This document shows positions 9,062-17,950 of a stretch of 42,046 nucleotides of DNA, piece by piece; the stretch's first letter is position 1; each line of letters begins with the position of its first letter. Position numbers and translations under genes: made by a program. Under the pieces are notes generated by a model. That model had not been told where the DNA came from. It saw only the letters and a list, made by a program, of their open reading frames with translations, and did not search any database. Source of the stretch: Acidimicrobiales bacterium (GTDB lineage Bacteria; Actinomycetota; Acidimicrobiia; Acidimicrobiales; SHLQ01); the NCBI GenBank assembly GCA_020629375.1, contig JAHDDK010000010.1, positions 45,506 to 87,551 of the forward strand, read 5' to 3'.

Positions 9062-9769
9062 GTGAGCACCGAGACCAATTACTACATTCCCGCCGCCCAA
9101 GCTTCGGAGACCGACCGCGCCACGTTCGTGGGCCTCGTGTACCAGCATGTGGCCGCCGCCGTCGCCGCGTTTGTCGCGTTCGAGGTGGTCATGTTCGTCA
9201 CCGGCATCGCCGGCGCACTCGAAGACTTCTTCTTCACCGGCGGAGGCGGCCGATGGCTGCTGATGCTCGGTGGCGTGATGGTCGTGCAGTGGTTCGCCGG
9301 AAACGCTGCCGCGGACCTCGCGAACCCCTCTCGCCAGTACATCGGCTTGTTCGGATCGGCCTTTGCCCAGGCGCTCATCTTCGCCCCCTTCTTGTCGTAC
9401 GTGTTCGGCCAGGCTGGCGGCGGTGCCACCGTCGCCGAGGCGGCGGTGATCACGGGCATCGGCTTCGCCATCCTCACCGGCATCGGCATCTTCACCCGCA
9501 AGGACCTGTCGTTCCTGCGCCCGATCGTCATGTGGGGCTTCGGCCTGGCATTGCTCGCCATCGTTGGCGGCGTGATCTTCGGGTTCGGCCTCGGCACCTG
9601 GTTCTCCGTGGCAATGATCGGCCTTTCGGGCGCCGCGATCTTGTTCCAGACCCAGAACGTCGTGCGGCGTTACCCGATCGGGTCCCACGTGGCCGCAGCG
9701 GTCGGCTTGTTCTCGTCGCTCATGACGATGTTCTGGTACGTGTTGCGCCTCCTCATGTCGCGAGACTGA
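9062..9769 (+). CDS. Bax inhibitor-1 / YccA family membrane protein
   Basis: A 235-residue integral membrane protein with seven apparent hydrophobic segments after a short polar N-terminus (MSTETNYYIPAAQASE). The spacing and composition, including a final helix ending in LFSSLMTMFWYVLRLLMSRD, match bacterial BI-1/YccA proteins. Those proteins are calcium-leak channels or modulators of membrane proteolysis. The start is a GTG with AAAGGA eight bases upstream. It stands alone on the plus strand and ends in a strong intrinsic terminator (9807-9842). Confidence 0.85.
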   Translation: MSTETNYYIPAAQASETDRATFVGLVYQHVAAAVAAFVAFEVVMFVTGIAGALEDFFFTGGGGRWLLMLGGVMVVQWFAGNAAADLANPSRQYIGLFGSAFAQALIFAPFLSYVFGQAGGGATVAEAAVITGIGFAILTGIGIFTRKDLSFLRPIVMWGFGLALLAIVGGVIFGFGLGTWFSVAMIGLSGAAILFQTQNVVRRYPIGSHVAAAVGLFSSLMTMFWYVLRLLMSRD

Positions 9770-9806
9770 CCGAGTGCGTCGGCTCGCTGGCGATTCGACG
9801 ATCTGA

Positions 9807-9842
9807 ACGACCCGCTCCGATGGGGCGGGTCGTCGTCGTTTT
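9807..9842 (+). terminator. Intrinsic terminator after the Bax-inhibitor gene
   Basis: Perfect 9-base inverted repeat (ACGACCCGC at 9807-9815, GCGGGTCGT at 9825-9833) around a 9-base loop. It is followed by a short T run at 9839-9842, 38 bases past the stop. Confidence 0.7.
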
Positions 9843-9945
9843 CGGCCAGCTCGCGTCACGGTGCTTGTCCACCGCGGCGCCGCATTGTCGGGGCGGGCGT
9901 CTGGTGAGGGTGACGTGGGGGTGGAGGCGACGTCGTCTTTGGCGG

Positions 9946-11604
9946 TCAGCGGCCGATTGGCCAGATCTCGCATCCCGAAAATGTTCCGTCGAGGCATTCG
10001 TCGGAACCGCCGCCGGCGGCTCCCCAGTTCACCCCGGATCCGCCAGCCAGGTGGTCGGGTCCGCCACCGCCGACGAGACGATCGTTGCCGTCCTCGCCCT
10101 GAAGCCAGTCCTCACCGGCGAGTCCGAAGAGTGCGTCGTCGCCGGCACCGCCGTATGCAACGTCGTCGCCACCACCGAGCATGATTCGATCATCTCCGCC
10201 GCCACCCTCGACGTAGTCGTTGCCCCGGCCCGCGAAGACTTTATCGGACTGCTCGCCCGCAAAGATCGCATCCTGACCCGCGCCGCCCTTGATCACGTCC
10301 TTGCCGATCCCGCCATCGATCAAGTCGCGACCGGGACCTCCGCTGATCACATCACGACCCCCGCCTCCACACACGATGTCGTCGCCAGCGCCAGCCTTGA
10401 TCGTGTCCTTCAGCGGTGTACCAAGAATCACGTCGGCGTTGGAGGTCGGCCGCTCTCCCGAGGCGAGATCCACCGTGACGCCGTACCCATGGCAGTAGCG
10501 ATCGACCCGTTCGCCGGTGACCCGATGCGGGACTTCGCTCGGGATGTCAGATGTTCGAGTCGGATCCGGGTGCACGATGTCGAACTCGAAGGTGAACTGG
10601 TCGTTGGGGTCCCATACCCACCCATGCGTGAATCTCGGATCGACTTCGAGACGGAATTGGCCGTTCGGGTCGAGATCGATCCATCGTGACGTCACGTCGA
10701 ATGCCGGTGTGCCGTTCGGGCCGGACCACACCGTCACGGCGAGCTGCGTCGCCGGGTCGAGGGCGATTCCTGGACCCGGCCGCACCGTGCCCGAGACGAT
10801 GATCGGATACGACAGGTCCCGGGCGTCCGGCGCAGGAGAGTCGAGCTGGATTCCGGCCGCGTCGTCGTGGCCAAAAACCGTCGTCACCCGTTGACGGAAC
10901 CGGCGAACCGTGCCGTCCGAACGGTCCTTGACCTCGAGGTGAAGCAGCAAGTCGCCACCGTCGAACGCCGCGAAATCGGCCGCGGCAAATCCAAACACGT
11001 GCGTCGTGCGCTCGGTTTGGGGGTCGGCACCGTGGGGCCCGGGGTCGATGGTGACGGATCGGGTCTCGATGCCCAAGTGCCGGCCGGTGGCGGACTCGAC
11101 GAGGAGTTCGAGGTCGGATGGGCCGATGTCGGTGACCGTTACCGAGACCGACAACGGCAGTATGGCCTCATCGAATCCACCTTCGACCTCCCATTCGACG
11201 TCGACTCGATGATCGTCGAGCCGAGTCGTGTCGAGCTCGATGGAGCGGTTGACCTCGTGGCGTTCTCCCGTGCCGGCCTCGATACCGGCGAGCGTGATGC
11301 GCCCGCTGTCCGACGTCCAGAGCGTGCCGAGCGGATCGTGGCGAAGCGAGAAGCGTCCGTCGATGCCGGGAACGACATCGAACACGAGCGACTCGTCGAT
11401 GTCGAGGGTGACCGTGACGCTCGACCACGACCGGTCGGGGTCAGCCCAGCCGGTGATGACGAGCGGGGTGGGCTCGACACGATCACCTGCTGGCGAATCG
11501 AGCCGAAGCACACCGGTGTCGGCCTCGGCCGGCTGCGGCAGAGTCAACGAGAGCGCGAGGGCAGCAACGCACAGCGCTGCCGCCACGATCGATCGCCTCT
11601 CCAC
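9946..11604 (-). CDS. Secreted RTX (calcium-binding repeat) protein, paralogue 1
   Basis: A 552-residue secreted protein. The N-terminus is a Sec signal peptide (basic MERR, then SIVAAALCVAALALSLTLP, cleavage near AEA-D). Residues of about 30-350 form beta-rich, probably Ig-like modules with repeated LDSP...PLVITGW/PIIVSGTV openings. From about residue 390 come RTX nonapeptides (GGxGxDxIx) such as GRDVISGGPGRDLIDGG and GNDYVEGGGGDDRIMLGGGDD, which bind Ca2+ as a parallel beta-roll. A cysteine-bearing cap (DECLDGTFSGCE) closes the protein. Classical RTX exoproteins lack signal peptides and use type I export, so a Sec-exported RTX protein is a different arrangement. It is the diverged copy of the next gene upstream. 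No catalytic domain is visible, so a structural, adhesive or matrix role is inferred. Confidence 0.85.
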   Translation of the reverse strand: MERRSIVAAALCVAALALSLTLPQPAEADTGVLRLDSPAGDRVEPTPLVITGWADPDRSWSSVTVTLDIDESLVFDVVPGIDGRFSLRHDPLGTLWTSDSGRITLAGIEAGTGERHEVNRSIELDTTRLDDHRVDVEWEVEGGFDEAILPLSVSVTVTDIGPSDLELLVESATGRHLGIETRSVTIDPGPHGADPQTERTTHVFGFAAADFAAFDGGDLLLHLEVKDRSDGTVRRFRQRVTTVFGHDDAAGIQLDSPAPDARDLSYPIIVSGTVRPGPGIALDPATQLAVTVWSGPNGTPAFDVTSRWIDLDPNGQFRLEVDPRFTHGWVWDPNDQFTFEFDIVHPDPTRTSDIPSEVPHRVTGERVDRYCHGYGVTVDLASGERPTSNADVILGTPLKDTIKAGAGDDIVCGGGGRDVISGGPGRDLIDGGIGKDVIKGGAGQDAIFAGEQSDKVFAGRGNDYVEGGGGDDRIMLGGGDDVAYGGAGDDALFGLAGEDWLQGEDGNDRLVGGGGPDHLAGGSGVNWGAAGGGSDECLDGTFSGCEIWPIGR

Positions 11605-11611
11605 CTCATCG

Positions 11612-11617
11612 ATGGTA
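11612..11617 (-). promoter_or_regulatory. Possible -10 for a leaderless RTX-1 transcript
   Basis: TACCAT on the minus strand, matching the actinobacterial TANNNT -10 form, ends 7 bases before the GTG start at 11604. No proper Shine-Dalgarno is present. No good -35 is seen. Confidence 0.3.
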
Positions 11618-11648
11618 CGGCGACTTCACCGTGGGCGACAGCGCGGGT

Positions 11649-13325
11649 TCAGCGCCCCAACGGCCAGTTCTCACAACCCGTGTACGTGCCGTCGACGCAT
11701 TCGTCGACGCCGCCGCCTGCCGCACCCCAGTTTCGGCCTTCGCCACCGACGAGATGGTCGAGGCCGCCGCCGCCGACGAGTCGATCATCGCCCGCTTCGC
11801 CGATCAGCCAGTCCTCTCCCGCCAGGCCAAACATCGAGTCGTTTCCTGGGCCACCGAAGGCGACGTCGTCGCCGCCACCGAGCATGATGCGATCATCACC
11901 GAGACCGCCTTCGACGTAGTCGTTCCCTCGTCCGGCGAACACCTTGTCGGACTGGGCACCCGCGAAGATCGCATCTTGGCCTGCACCGCCCTTGATGACG
12001 TCCTTACCTGGGCCAGCGTCGATCAGATCGTGCCCCGGTCCGCCCCAAATCGTGTCCCGACCACCCATCCCGCAGATCAGGTCGCTGCCAGCACCCGCCT
12101 TGATCGTGTCCTTGAACGGCGTACCCATGATGATGTCGTGCCCCGACGTCGGCCGATCCCCCGCCGCCAAATCGACCGTGACGCCATACCCACGGCAGTA
12201 CTTGTCGACCCGCTCCCCACCGATACGAAAGTCGTAAACTTGAGGGATCTCCCACGTTCGATCGGCTTCGGGCGGCTCGATGACATAGAGCTGGACGTCG
12301 AATCGATCGTTCTCGCGCCACACCCACCCTTCGGTGAATCGCGGATCGAACGTGAAGGTGAAGCTCCCATCCGGGTTCAGGGTGACCTCGCCGCTGACAA
12401 TCTCGTCGGTGACTTCGCGACCCCACGGTCCGGATGTGATTCGAACACCGAGTTCGGTTCCCGGAAACAGCGTCAGTCCTGCGCCCGGGCGAACCTGACC
12501 GGTGACGGTGATCGGGTACTCGAGCCCATCGGTCCCGTTGATCGGCGTGTCGATTCGAACGCCGGCGATGTCGTCTGGTCCGTACGCCGGTGTGATCGGG
12601 ATCGTGACGGACTGCGGTTGCAGAATGTGTATGTCGTCAACGCTCAACGTCAGAGTGATCGGGCCACCGGTCCAGCGCCGGAGGTCTTCGGCGGAGATCT
12701 CGAAGACGTGCTGCACGGTTCGGTGTTCGAGCACGGGCCCCTGGTCCCCGAAGTCGAGGAGCACGTCGGGCGTCCATATCGAGTACGGGTCGCTGCCACC
12801 GATGAAGGTGTCGAGGCTCAAGCGCACGGGGCTGTAGTCCGTGACATCGACATGCAGACGGATCGGAAAGGTCGCCGACTCAGCGCCTCCCTCGATCCAC
12901 CAGTCGACTGTCGGTGGTGTCGAGTCATTGCGACTCATGTCAACGTCGATGGTGACGGACGTTTCGTGCCACGTGCCGTCGGTCGTCCACCCGTCAAGCG
13001 CGATCCACCGAATCGAGTAGTCGGCAGGCCATTCCACGCTGAGGGGATCGTGGACGACGGTGAATCGGCCATCGGGTTCGGGTTCGATCTCGATCCCGAG
13101 CGAAAACAGTCCGACCTGCAAGGTGACGTTGTTCCAGTTCAGCGACGGGTCGACCCAGCCCTCGATCACGAGGGGCGTCTGGACGTTCGTGGCACCGTCG
13201 ATGGGCGAATCGATGCGTAGGTGGGGAGACGCTGCATCGGCGGGCGGGGTCTCGGCAACAAGTACGCCGAGGATCGCGAGCGCGAGAACGAGTGATCCGA
13301 TGCCGTACTGAAGGTGCCGCCGCAT
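11649..13325 (-). CDS. Secreted RTX (calcium-binding repeat) protein, paralogue 2
   Basis: A 558-residue paralogue of the following gene, 44 bases upstream of it. I take the ATG at 13325, where a signal peptide starts immediately (MRRHLQYGIGSLVLALAILGVLVAE, cleavage near ADA-A). The longer open frame runs back into pyruvate carboxylase and encodes Arg/Pro-rich sequence. Beta-rich modules (LRIDSPIDG, TPLVIEGWVDP, PITVTGQVRPG) precede RTX repeats and the same C-terminal cap (DECVDGTYTGCE, ending WPLGR). The repeat half is far closer to paralogue 1 in protein than the N-terminal half. DNA in the shared part differs at many synonymous sites, so this is an old duplication under selection, not a recent copy. 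Confidence 0.85.
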   Translation of the reverse strand: MRRHLQYGIGSLVLALAILGVLVAETPPADAASPHLRIDSPIDGATNVQTPLVIEGWVDPSLNWNNVTLQVGLFSLGIEIEPEPDGRFTVVHDPLSVEWPADYSIRWIALDGWTTDGTWHETSVTIDVDMSRNDSTPPTVDWWIEGGAESATFPIRLHVDVTDYSPVRLSLDTFIGGSDPYSIWTPDVLLDFGDQGPVLEHRTVQHVFEISAEDLRRWTGGPITLTLSVDDIHILQPQSVTIPITPAYGPDDIAGVRIDTPINGTDGLEYPITVTGQVRPGAGLTLFPGTELGVRITSGPWGREVTDEIVSGEVTLNPDGSFTFTFDPRFTEGWVWRENDRFDVQLYVIEPPEADRTWEIPQVYDFRIGGERVDKYCRGYGVTVDLAAGDRPTSGHDIIMGTPFKDTIKAGAGSDLICGMGGRDTIWGGPGHDLIDAGPGKDVIKGGAGQDAIFAGAQSDKVFAGRGNDYVEGGLGDDRIMLGGGDDVAFGGPGNDSMFGLAGEDWLIGEAGDDRLVGGGGLDHLVGGEGRNWGAAGGGVDECVDGTYTGCENWPLGR

Positions 13326-13383
13326 GTTTGGATGGTCGGTCCACTCGTGGACACCCTTGAGCCCGTCCTGCGTCGGTCTCAGA

Positions 13384-16300
13384 TCATGCGCCGATGTCGG
13401 TCTCCGGGCTGGCGGGGGTTCCCGTCGGGCGGATCTCGACGATGAGGTCCCCGCCCTCGAGCGAGGCTCCCGACACGGTGGCAATCCGGGCGACCACACC
13501 GTCGATCGGCGAGGAGATCGACGACTCCATCTTCATCGCTTCGATGATGGCGACCGCATCGCCGGCAGCGACGGCATCTCCGACGGAGACCGTCATGTTG
13601 ACCACTCCGCGGAACGGGGCACCGACCTGGCCGGGTTTGGTCGGGTCGACCCGTTCGGCTTCGGGGCGGTCCGTGGCGACCGAACGATCGCGGGTGTCGA
13701 TGTCGCGGCTTTGTCCGTTGACGACGAAGGTGACTCGACGAATGCCGTCTTCGTTCGCCTCCCCGATCGATTTGAGTCCGAGCAGCAGTCGCACGCCCTT
13801 GCCGAGTCCCACCGAAGCCTCTTCGGCGCGGGGATCGAGCCCGTACCAGAACAGTGGACTCGGGAGCACCGACAAGTCGCCGTAACGTTCGCGTTGGTCG
13901 GACTGAGACGCCGAGGGCACCGGGAACAACAGCCGAGTCAGGGTCGCGCGTCGATCCGACACCAGGCCCTCAGCGTCGGCGGCGCTGAGGTCCTCGCTGT
14001 GGGGCTCCCACGGTCGTCCGTCGATCGCCTTGCTCCGGAACGGCTCGGGAAATCCGCCCGGGGGGTCGCCGAGTTCGCCGTGGAGGAAGCCGACGACGGA
14101 GTCGGGCAGGTCGACCGAGCCCGGGTCCTCGAGCAACTGTTGGGGCGTCACCCCCGACGCCACGAGATGCAATGCGAGGTCGCCGACGACCTTGGACGAC
14201 GGCGTCACCTTGATCGGCCGACCCAGGAGCTGGTTGCACGCCGCATAGAGGTCCTCGACCTCCTCGAATCGGTCGCCCAGGCCGAGCGCGCGAGCCTGAG
14301 ATCGAAGGTTGGACAACTGCCCGCCGGGGATCTCGTGGCGGTACACGGTTCCGGTGGGTGCGGCGAGCCCAGCCTCGAATGGGGCGTAGACGCGGCGGAC
14401 CGCTTCCCAGTAGGGCTCGAGATCGCCGACTGCGTCGAGCGAGAGGCCCGTCGAGCGTTCGGTGTCGTCGGTCATTGAGATCACGGCGGCAATCGATGGC
14501 TGCGAGGTCATGCCGGACAGCGGTGGAGCGGCTGCGTCGATTGCGTCGACCCCGGCCGCGACCGCGGCGACATAGGTGGCCAACTGTCCGCCGGACGTGT
14601 CGTGGGTGTGGAGCTGAACCGGTTGCGCGAACCGCTCTCGCAGCGCCGTGACGAGCACTTCGGCTGCTCCCGCCCGTAGCAGCCCCGCCATGTCCTTGAT
14701 GCACAAGATGTGGGCGCCTGCTGCGTCGAGCTGTTCGGCGACGCCGAGGTAGTAGTCGAGCGTGTACAGCGTTTCGTCCGGATCGGTGAGGTTGCCCGAG
14801 TAGCAGATCGTGCCCTCGGCGACCCCGCCGGCATCGATCACGGCGCGAATCGCCGGTCGCATCTGTTCGATGTCGTTGAACGCGTCGAACACCCGAAAGA
14901 TATCCATGCCGCTTTCGGCGGCTTCGGCCACGAATTGTTCGGCGACGACGTCGGGGTAGGGCGAGTACCCGACAGTGTTGCGCCCTCGGAGCAACATCTG
15001 GGTGCAGAGATTGGGCGCCGCCTCCCGCAACCGCTCCAGGCGTTCCCACGGATCTTCGTGCAAGAACCGCAGTGCGACGTCGAACGTCGCTCCGCCCCAA
15101 CATTCGATGCTGAGCAACTCGGGCATCGTGTGCGCGATCTGGCGGGCGCCAGCGACGAGGTCGATCGTCCGTACCCGGGTCGCAAGGATCGACTGGTGGG
15201 CGTCGCGCAGCGTCGTGTCGGTCACCGCGACCTCGGATCGGGCGCGGAGATCTGCGGCAAAGCCCGCTGGCCCGAGCTCGAGCAGGCGTTGTCGAGAACC
15301 AGGCGGTGGCGAATCGGTGGGTCGCGGACCGAGTTTGCTCGCCGGGTCGACTCGGGTTGGCGCAGGGCCATGTGGTTCGTTCACCGTCACATCGGCCAAA
15401 TAGCGGAGCAGACGGGTCGCACGGTTCGCCCCGACGGACGCCGCAGTCAGCTCCGGCCGTTGATCGATGAAGGTCGTCGTCACCGCACCCGACACGAACT
15501 GTTCGTCGTCCAGGATCGCCCGAAGAAACGGTTGGTTGGTCGCCACGCCCCGCACGCGATATTCGGCGAGCGTCCGACGGAGCCGACGAATGACGGTGTC
15601 GAAGGTCCGACCCCGGCACGTGACCTTCTCGATCATCGAGTCGAAATACGGGGTGATCTCGACCCCCTGATAGACACAGCCGTCGAGGCGAACACCCGGA
15701 CCGGTCGCGGGTCGGTAGGCCACGATGCGGCCTGTATCTGGCCGGAAGTCGTTCGCCGGGTCCTCGGCAGTGACGCGACACTGCATCGCATACCCCCGCA
15801 CGACGATCGACTCCTGCGAGAGCCCGAGATCGTCGAGCGATTCGCCACCGGCAATCCGAAGCTGCGATTCGACGAGGTCGACATCGGTGATCTCCTCGGT
15901 CACCGTGTGCTCGACCTGGATCCGCGGGTTCATCTCGATGAACACGTACCGACCATCTGGCGCGACAAGGAACTCGACCGTCCCGGCATTCCGGTAACCG
16001 ATCGACTCGCCAAACCGGACCGCGTCGTCGAGAAGACTCGCCCGGACATCCGGATCGAGATGGGGCGCCGGGGCGAGCTCGACGACCTTCTGAAAGCGCC
16101 TCTGAACCGAGCAATCTCGTTCGTAGAGATGAATCACGTTGCCCTCGCCGTCGGCGAGCACCTGGGCCTCGATATGGCGCACGTCGGTCATCGCCTCTTC
16201 GAGGAAGACGGTCGGATCGCCAAACGCACTCTCGGCCTCTCGGCGTGCGGCATCGACCGCCGCAACAAGATCAGCAGGATCCTCGATGCGGCGAAGACCA

Positions 16301-16803
16301 CGTCCGCCGCCGCCCGCTGCGGCCTTCACGAACAACGGAAAGCCGATGTCTTCGGCGGCCACCAACGCCTCGCTCGCGATCTCGATCGGCGCTGATTGGC
16401 GCAACACGGGCAGGTCGGCGGCTGCGGCCGCCTCGCGGGCGCGCATCTTGTTGCCGGTCAGCTCGAGCACCGAGGATGCCGGACCGACGAAGGTGATTCC
16501 TGCTGCTTCGCACGCCTCAGCAAGATCGGGACTCTCGGACAGGAAGCCATAACCGGGGTAGATCGCGTCGGCGCCTGCGGAACGAGCGGTGGACACGATC
16601 AGATCGTGATCGAGGTATGCCCGGACGGGATGGCCGCGCTCGCCGATTTCGTACGCCTCGTCGGCCTTGATGCGATGAAGCGCCGCCCGGTCCTCCCACG
16701 GATGAACGGCGACGGTGCGGATTCCGAGCTGGGTCGCCGCGCGGAACGCCCGAATGGCGATCTCCCCCCGATTGGCGACCAGAAGTTTCGTGATGGCAGG
16801 CAC
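13384..16803 (-). CDS. pyc: Pyruvate carboxylase
   Basis: ATP- and biotin-dependent carboxylation of pyruvate to oxaloacetate, feeding the TCA cycle. The single 1139-residue chain has all domains in the usual order. Biotin carboxylase comes first (KLLVANRGEIAIRAFRAA at the start, glycine-rich AAAGGGGRG, EMNPRIQVEH). The carboxyltransferase/HMGL domain follows (TTLRDAHQSILATRVRT, HTHDTSGG), then the PYC/OADA region and a biotinyl domain with the biotin lysine in EAMKMES near the end. I choose the GTG at 16803 because conserved sequence begins three residues later. The open frame continues upstream without family similarity. TACGAT lies eight bases before this GTG and no ribosome binding site is seen. 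Divergent from the oxidoreductase at 16956. Confidence 0.95.
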   Translation of the reverse strand: MPAITKLLVANRGEIAIRAFRAATQLGIRTVAVHPWEDRAALHRIKADEAYEIGERGHPVRAYLDHDLIVSTARSAGADAIYPGYGFLSESPDLAEACEAAGITFVGPASSVLELTGNKMRAREAAAAADLPVLRQSAPIEIASEALVAAEDIGFPLFVKAAAGGGGRGLRRIEDPADLVAAVDAARREAESAFGDPTVFLEEAMTDVRHIEAQVLADGEGNVIHLYERDCSVQRRFQKVVELAPAPHLDPDVRASLLDDAVRFGESIGYRNAGTVEFLVAPDGRYVFIEMNPRIQVEHTVTEEITDVDLVESQLRIAGGESLDDLGLSQESIVVRGYAMQCRVTAEDPANDFRPDTGRIVAYRPATGPGVRLDGCVYQGVEITPYFDSMIEKVTCRGRTFDTVIRRLRRTLAEYRVRGVATNQPFLRAILDDEQFVSGAVTTTFIDQRPELTAASVGANRATRLLRYLADVTVNEPHGPAPTRVDPASKLGPRPTDSPPPGSRQRLLELGPAGFAADLRARSEVAVTDTTLRDAHQSILATRVRTIDLVAGARQIAHTMPELLSIECWGGATFDVALRFLHEDPWERLERLREAAPNLCTQMLLRGRNTVGYSPYPDVVAEQFVAEAAESGMDIFRVFDAFNDIEQMRPAIRAVIDAGGVAEGTICYSGNLTDPDETLYTLDYYLGVAEQLDAAGAHILCIKDMAGLLRAGAAEVLVTALRERFAQPVQLHTHDTSGGQLATYVAAVAAGVDAIDAAAPPLSGMTSQPSIAAVISMTDDTERSTGLSLDAVGDLEPYWEAVRRVYAPFEAGLAAPTGTVYRHEIPGGQLSNLRSQARALGLGDRFEEVEDLYAACNQLLGRPIKVTPSSKVVGDLALHLVASGVTPQQLLEDPGSVDLPDSVVGFLHGELGDPPGGFPEPFRSKAIDGRPWEPHSEDLSAADAEGLVSDRRATLTRLLFPVPSASQSDQRERYGDLSVLPSPLFWYGLDPRAEEASVGLGKGVRLLLGLKSIGEANEDGIRRVTFVVNGQSRDIDTRDRSVATDRPEAERVDPTKPGQVGAPFRGVVNMTVSVGDAVAAGDAVAIIEAMKMESSISSPIDGVVARIATVSGASLEGGDLIVEIRPTGTPASPETDIGA

Positions 16804-16811
16804 GAGAGTCG

Positions 16812-16817
16812 ATCGTA
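16812..16817 (-). promoter_or_regulatory. Possible -10 for a leaderless pyc transcript
   Basis: TACGAT (TANNNT form) on the minus strand ends 8 bases before the proposed pyc GTG. The lack of any Shine-Dalgarno fits a leaderless message. Confidence 0.3.
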
Positions 16818-16943
16818 GACCGGACGAGACATCCGTCACGCCGAACTCGACGAACGGTCGACCGGCGGCGCCGCTCGCGCCACGAACCGACGCCGCGAGG
16901 GGTGCAAGGCGGGCCGATCGTGTGCGGCGTCGGTCCGCTGGGA

Positions 16944-16949
16944 CACAAT
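16944..16949 (+). promoter_or_regulatory. Possible -10 for a leaderless oxidoreductase transcript
   Basis: CACAAT ends 6 bases before the ATG at 16956, the spacing seen in leaderless actinobacterial transcripts. It differs from TATAAT at two positions and no -35 is evident. Confidence 0.25.
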
Positions 16950-16955
16950 GGCGAC

Positions 16956-17927
16956 ATGCGCGCAATCCAGATCACCGAAATCGGCGGACCCGAGGTCCTT
17001 CAGCTATCGGAGATTCCGACGCCCGAGCCCGGCCCAGGCGACGTTCGAATTCGGGTCGAGGCCGCCGGTGTGAACTTCATCGACACCTATCAGCGCGGCG
17101 GCTTGTACCCCGTCGAGCTCCCGCTGGTCCTCGGGCTCGAGTGCGCAGGCACGGTCGACGCCGTAGGTCCCGATGTCGAAGACCTCGAGGTCGGCGCCCG
17201 CGTTGCGATTGCGCAGGGTGGGGGCTCCTACGCCGAACACCGGATCGCCCCCGCCGATCGATGCGTCGCGATCCCCGACGGGGTCGACGCAGTCGTTGCG
17301 ACCGCATCCATGGTTCAGGGGCTGACGGCGCACTACCTCGCCCACGACACCTATCCGCTCCGCGCAGGCGATCGATGCCTCGTCCATGCGGCAGCGGGCG
17401 GTACGGGCCGGCTGCTCGTTCAGCTGGCCAAGGCTGCCGGGGCAGAAGTCTTCGCGACCGTCGGCTCGACCGAGAAGGCCGCGCTGGCCTCGGCAGCAGG
17501 CGCCGACCACGTGATCGACTACACGACCACAGACTTCGGCGATGCGATCCGAGAGATCTGCGACGACGAACGTCCACTCGATGTCGTCTACGACGGCGTC
17601 GGGGCGTCTGTGTTCGACACGAGCCTCGCGTTGCTGCGCAAGCGCGGGTTGATGGCGACGTTCGGCAACGCCTCCGGGCCGGTGCCTCCGGTCTCCCCCC
17701 TCACGCTGTCCAGCGGCGGGTCACTCTTCCTGACCCGACCCACGTTGTTCGACTACATCGCGACCACCGAAGAGCTCCGTGCACGCGCGAACGATCTCTT
17801 TGGTCGCATCCAGTCGGGCACACTCGAGGTCCGCATCGACACGACTTACCCGCTCGAGGACGCCCGCGCCGCCCACGAGCACATCGAGGGACGCCGGACG
17901 ACCGGCAAGCTGATCCTTACTCCGTGA
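16956..17927 (+). CDS. NADPH:quinone oxidoreductase (zinc-free MDR family)
   Basis: A 323-residue medium-chain dehydrogenase/reductase of the quinone oxidoreductase (QOR/QorA) type, reducing quinones or related enones with NADPH. The substrate-site signature NFIDTYQRGGLYP is near the N-terminus, there are no catalytic zinc ligands, and the nucleotide-binding motif HAAAGGTGRLLVQLAK is followed by YDGVG. I use the ATG at 16956, where the family's MRAIQITE...GPEVL opening begins. An upstream in-frame ATG adds 18 unlike residues. It is divergent from pyc and convergent with the TauE/SafE gene, and no partner gene hints at its natural substrate. Confidence 0.88.
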   Translation: MRAIQITEIGGPEVLQLSEIPTPEPGPGDVRIRVEAAGVNFIDTYQRGGLYPVELPLVLGLECAGTVDAVGPDVEDLEVGARVAIAQGGGSYAEHRIAPADRCVAIPDGVDAVVATASMVQGLTAHYLAHDTYPLRAGDRCLVHAAAGGTGRLLVQLAKAAGAEVFATVGSTEKAALASAAGADHVIDYTTTDFGDAIREICDDERPLDVVYDGVGASVFDTSLALLRKRGLMATFGNASGPVPPVSPLTLSSGGSLFLTRPTLFDYIATTEELRARANDLFGRIQSGTLEVRIDTTYPLEDARAAHEHIEGRRTTGKLILTP

Positions 17928-17950
17928 CCCGACCAACCACGGCAGCCCGG

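Noticed and set aside
9025..10689. Plus-strand frame of 554 codons covering the Bax-inhibitor gene and the RTX repeats
   Set aside because: Different frame from the clear membrane protein at its start and antisense to RTX repeats at its end; its apparent repetitiveness mirrors the RTX coding sequence.
13326..13499. N-terminal extension of RTX paralogue 2
   Set aside because: The frame is open for 58 more codons but overlaps the pyc 3' end, is Arg/Pro-rich, and would bury the signal peptide.
14710..16395. Plus-strand frame of 561 codons opposite pyc
   Set aside because: Lies entirely antisense to conserved biotin carboxylase and carboxyltransferase motifs; a typical GC-rich shadow.
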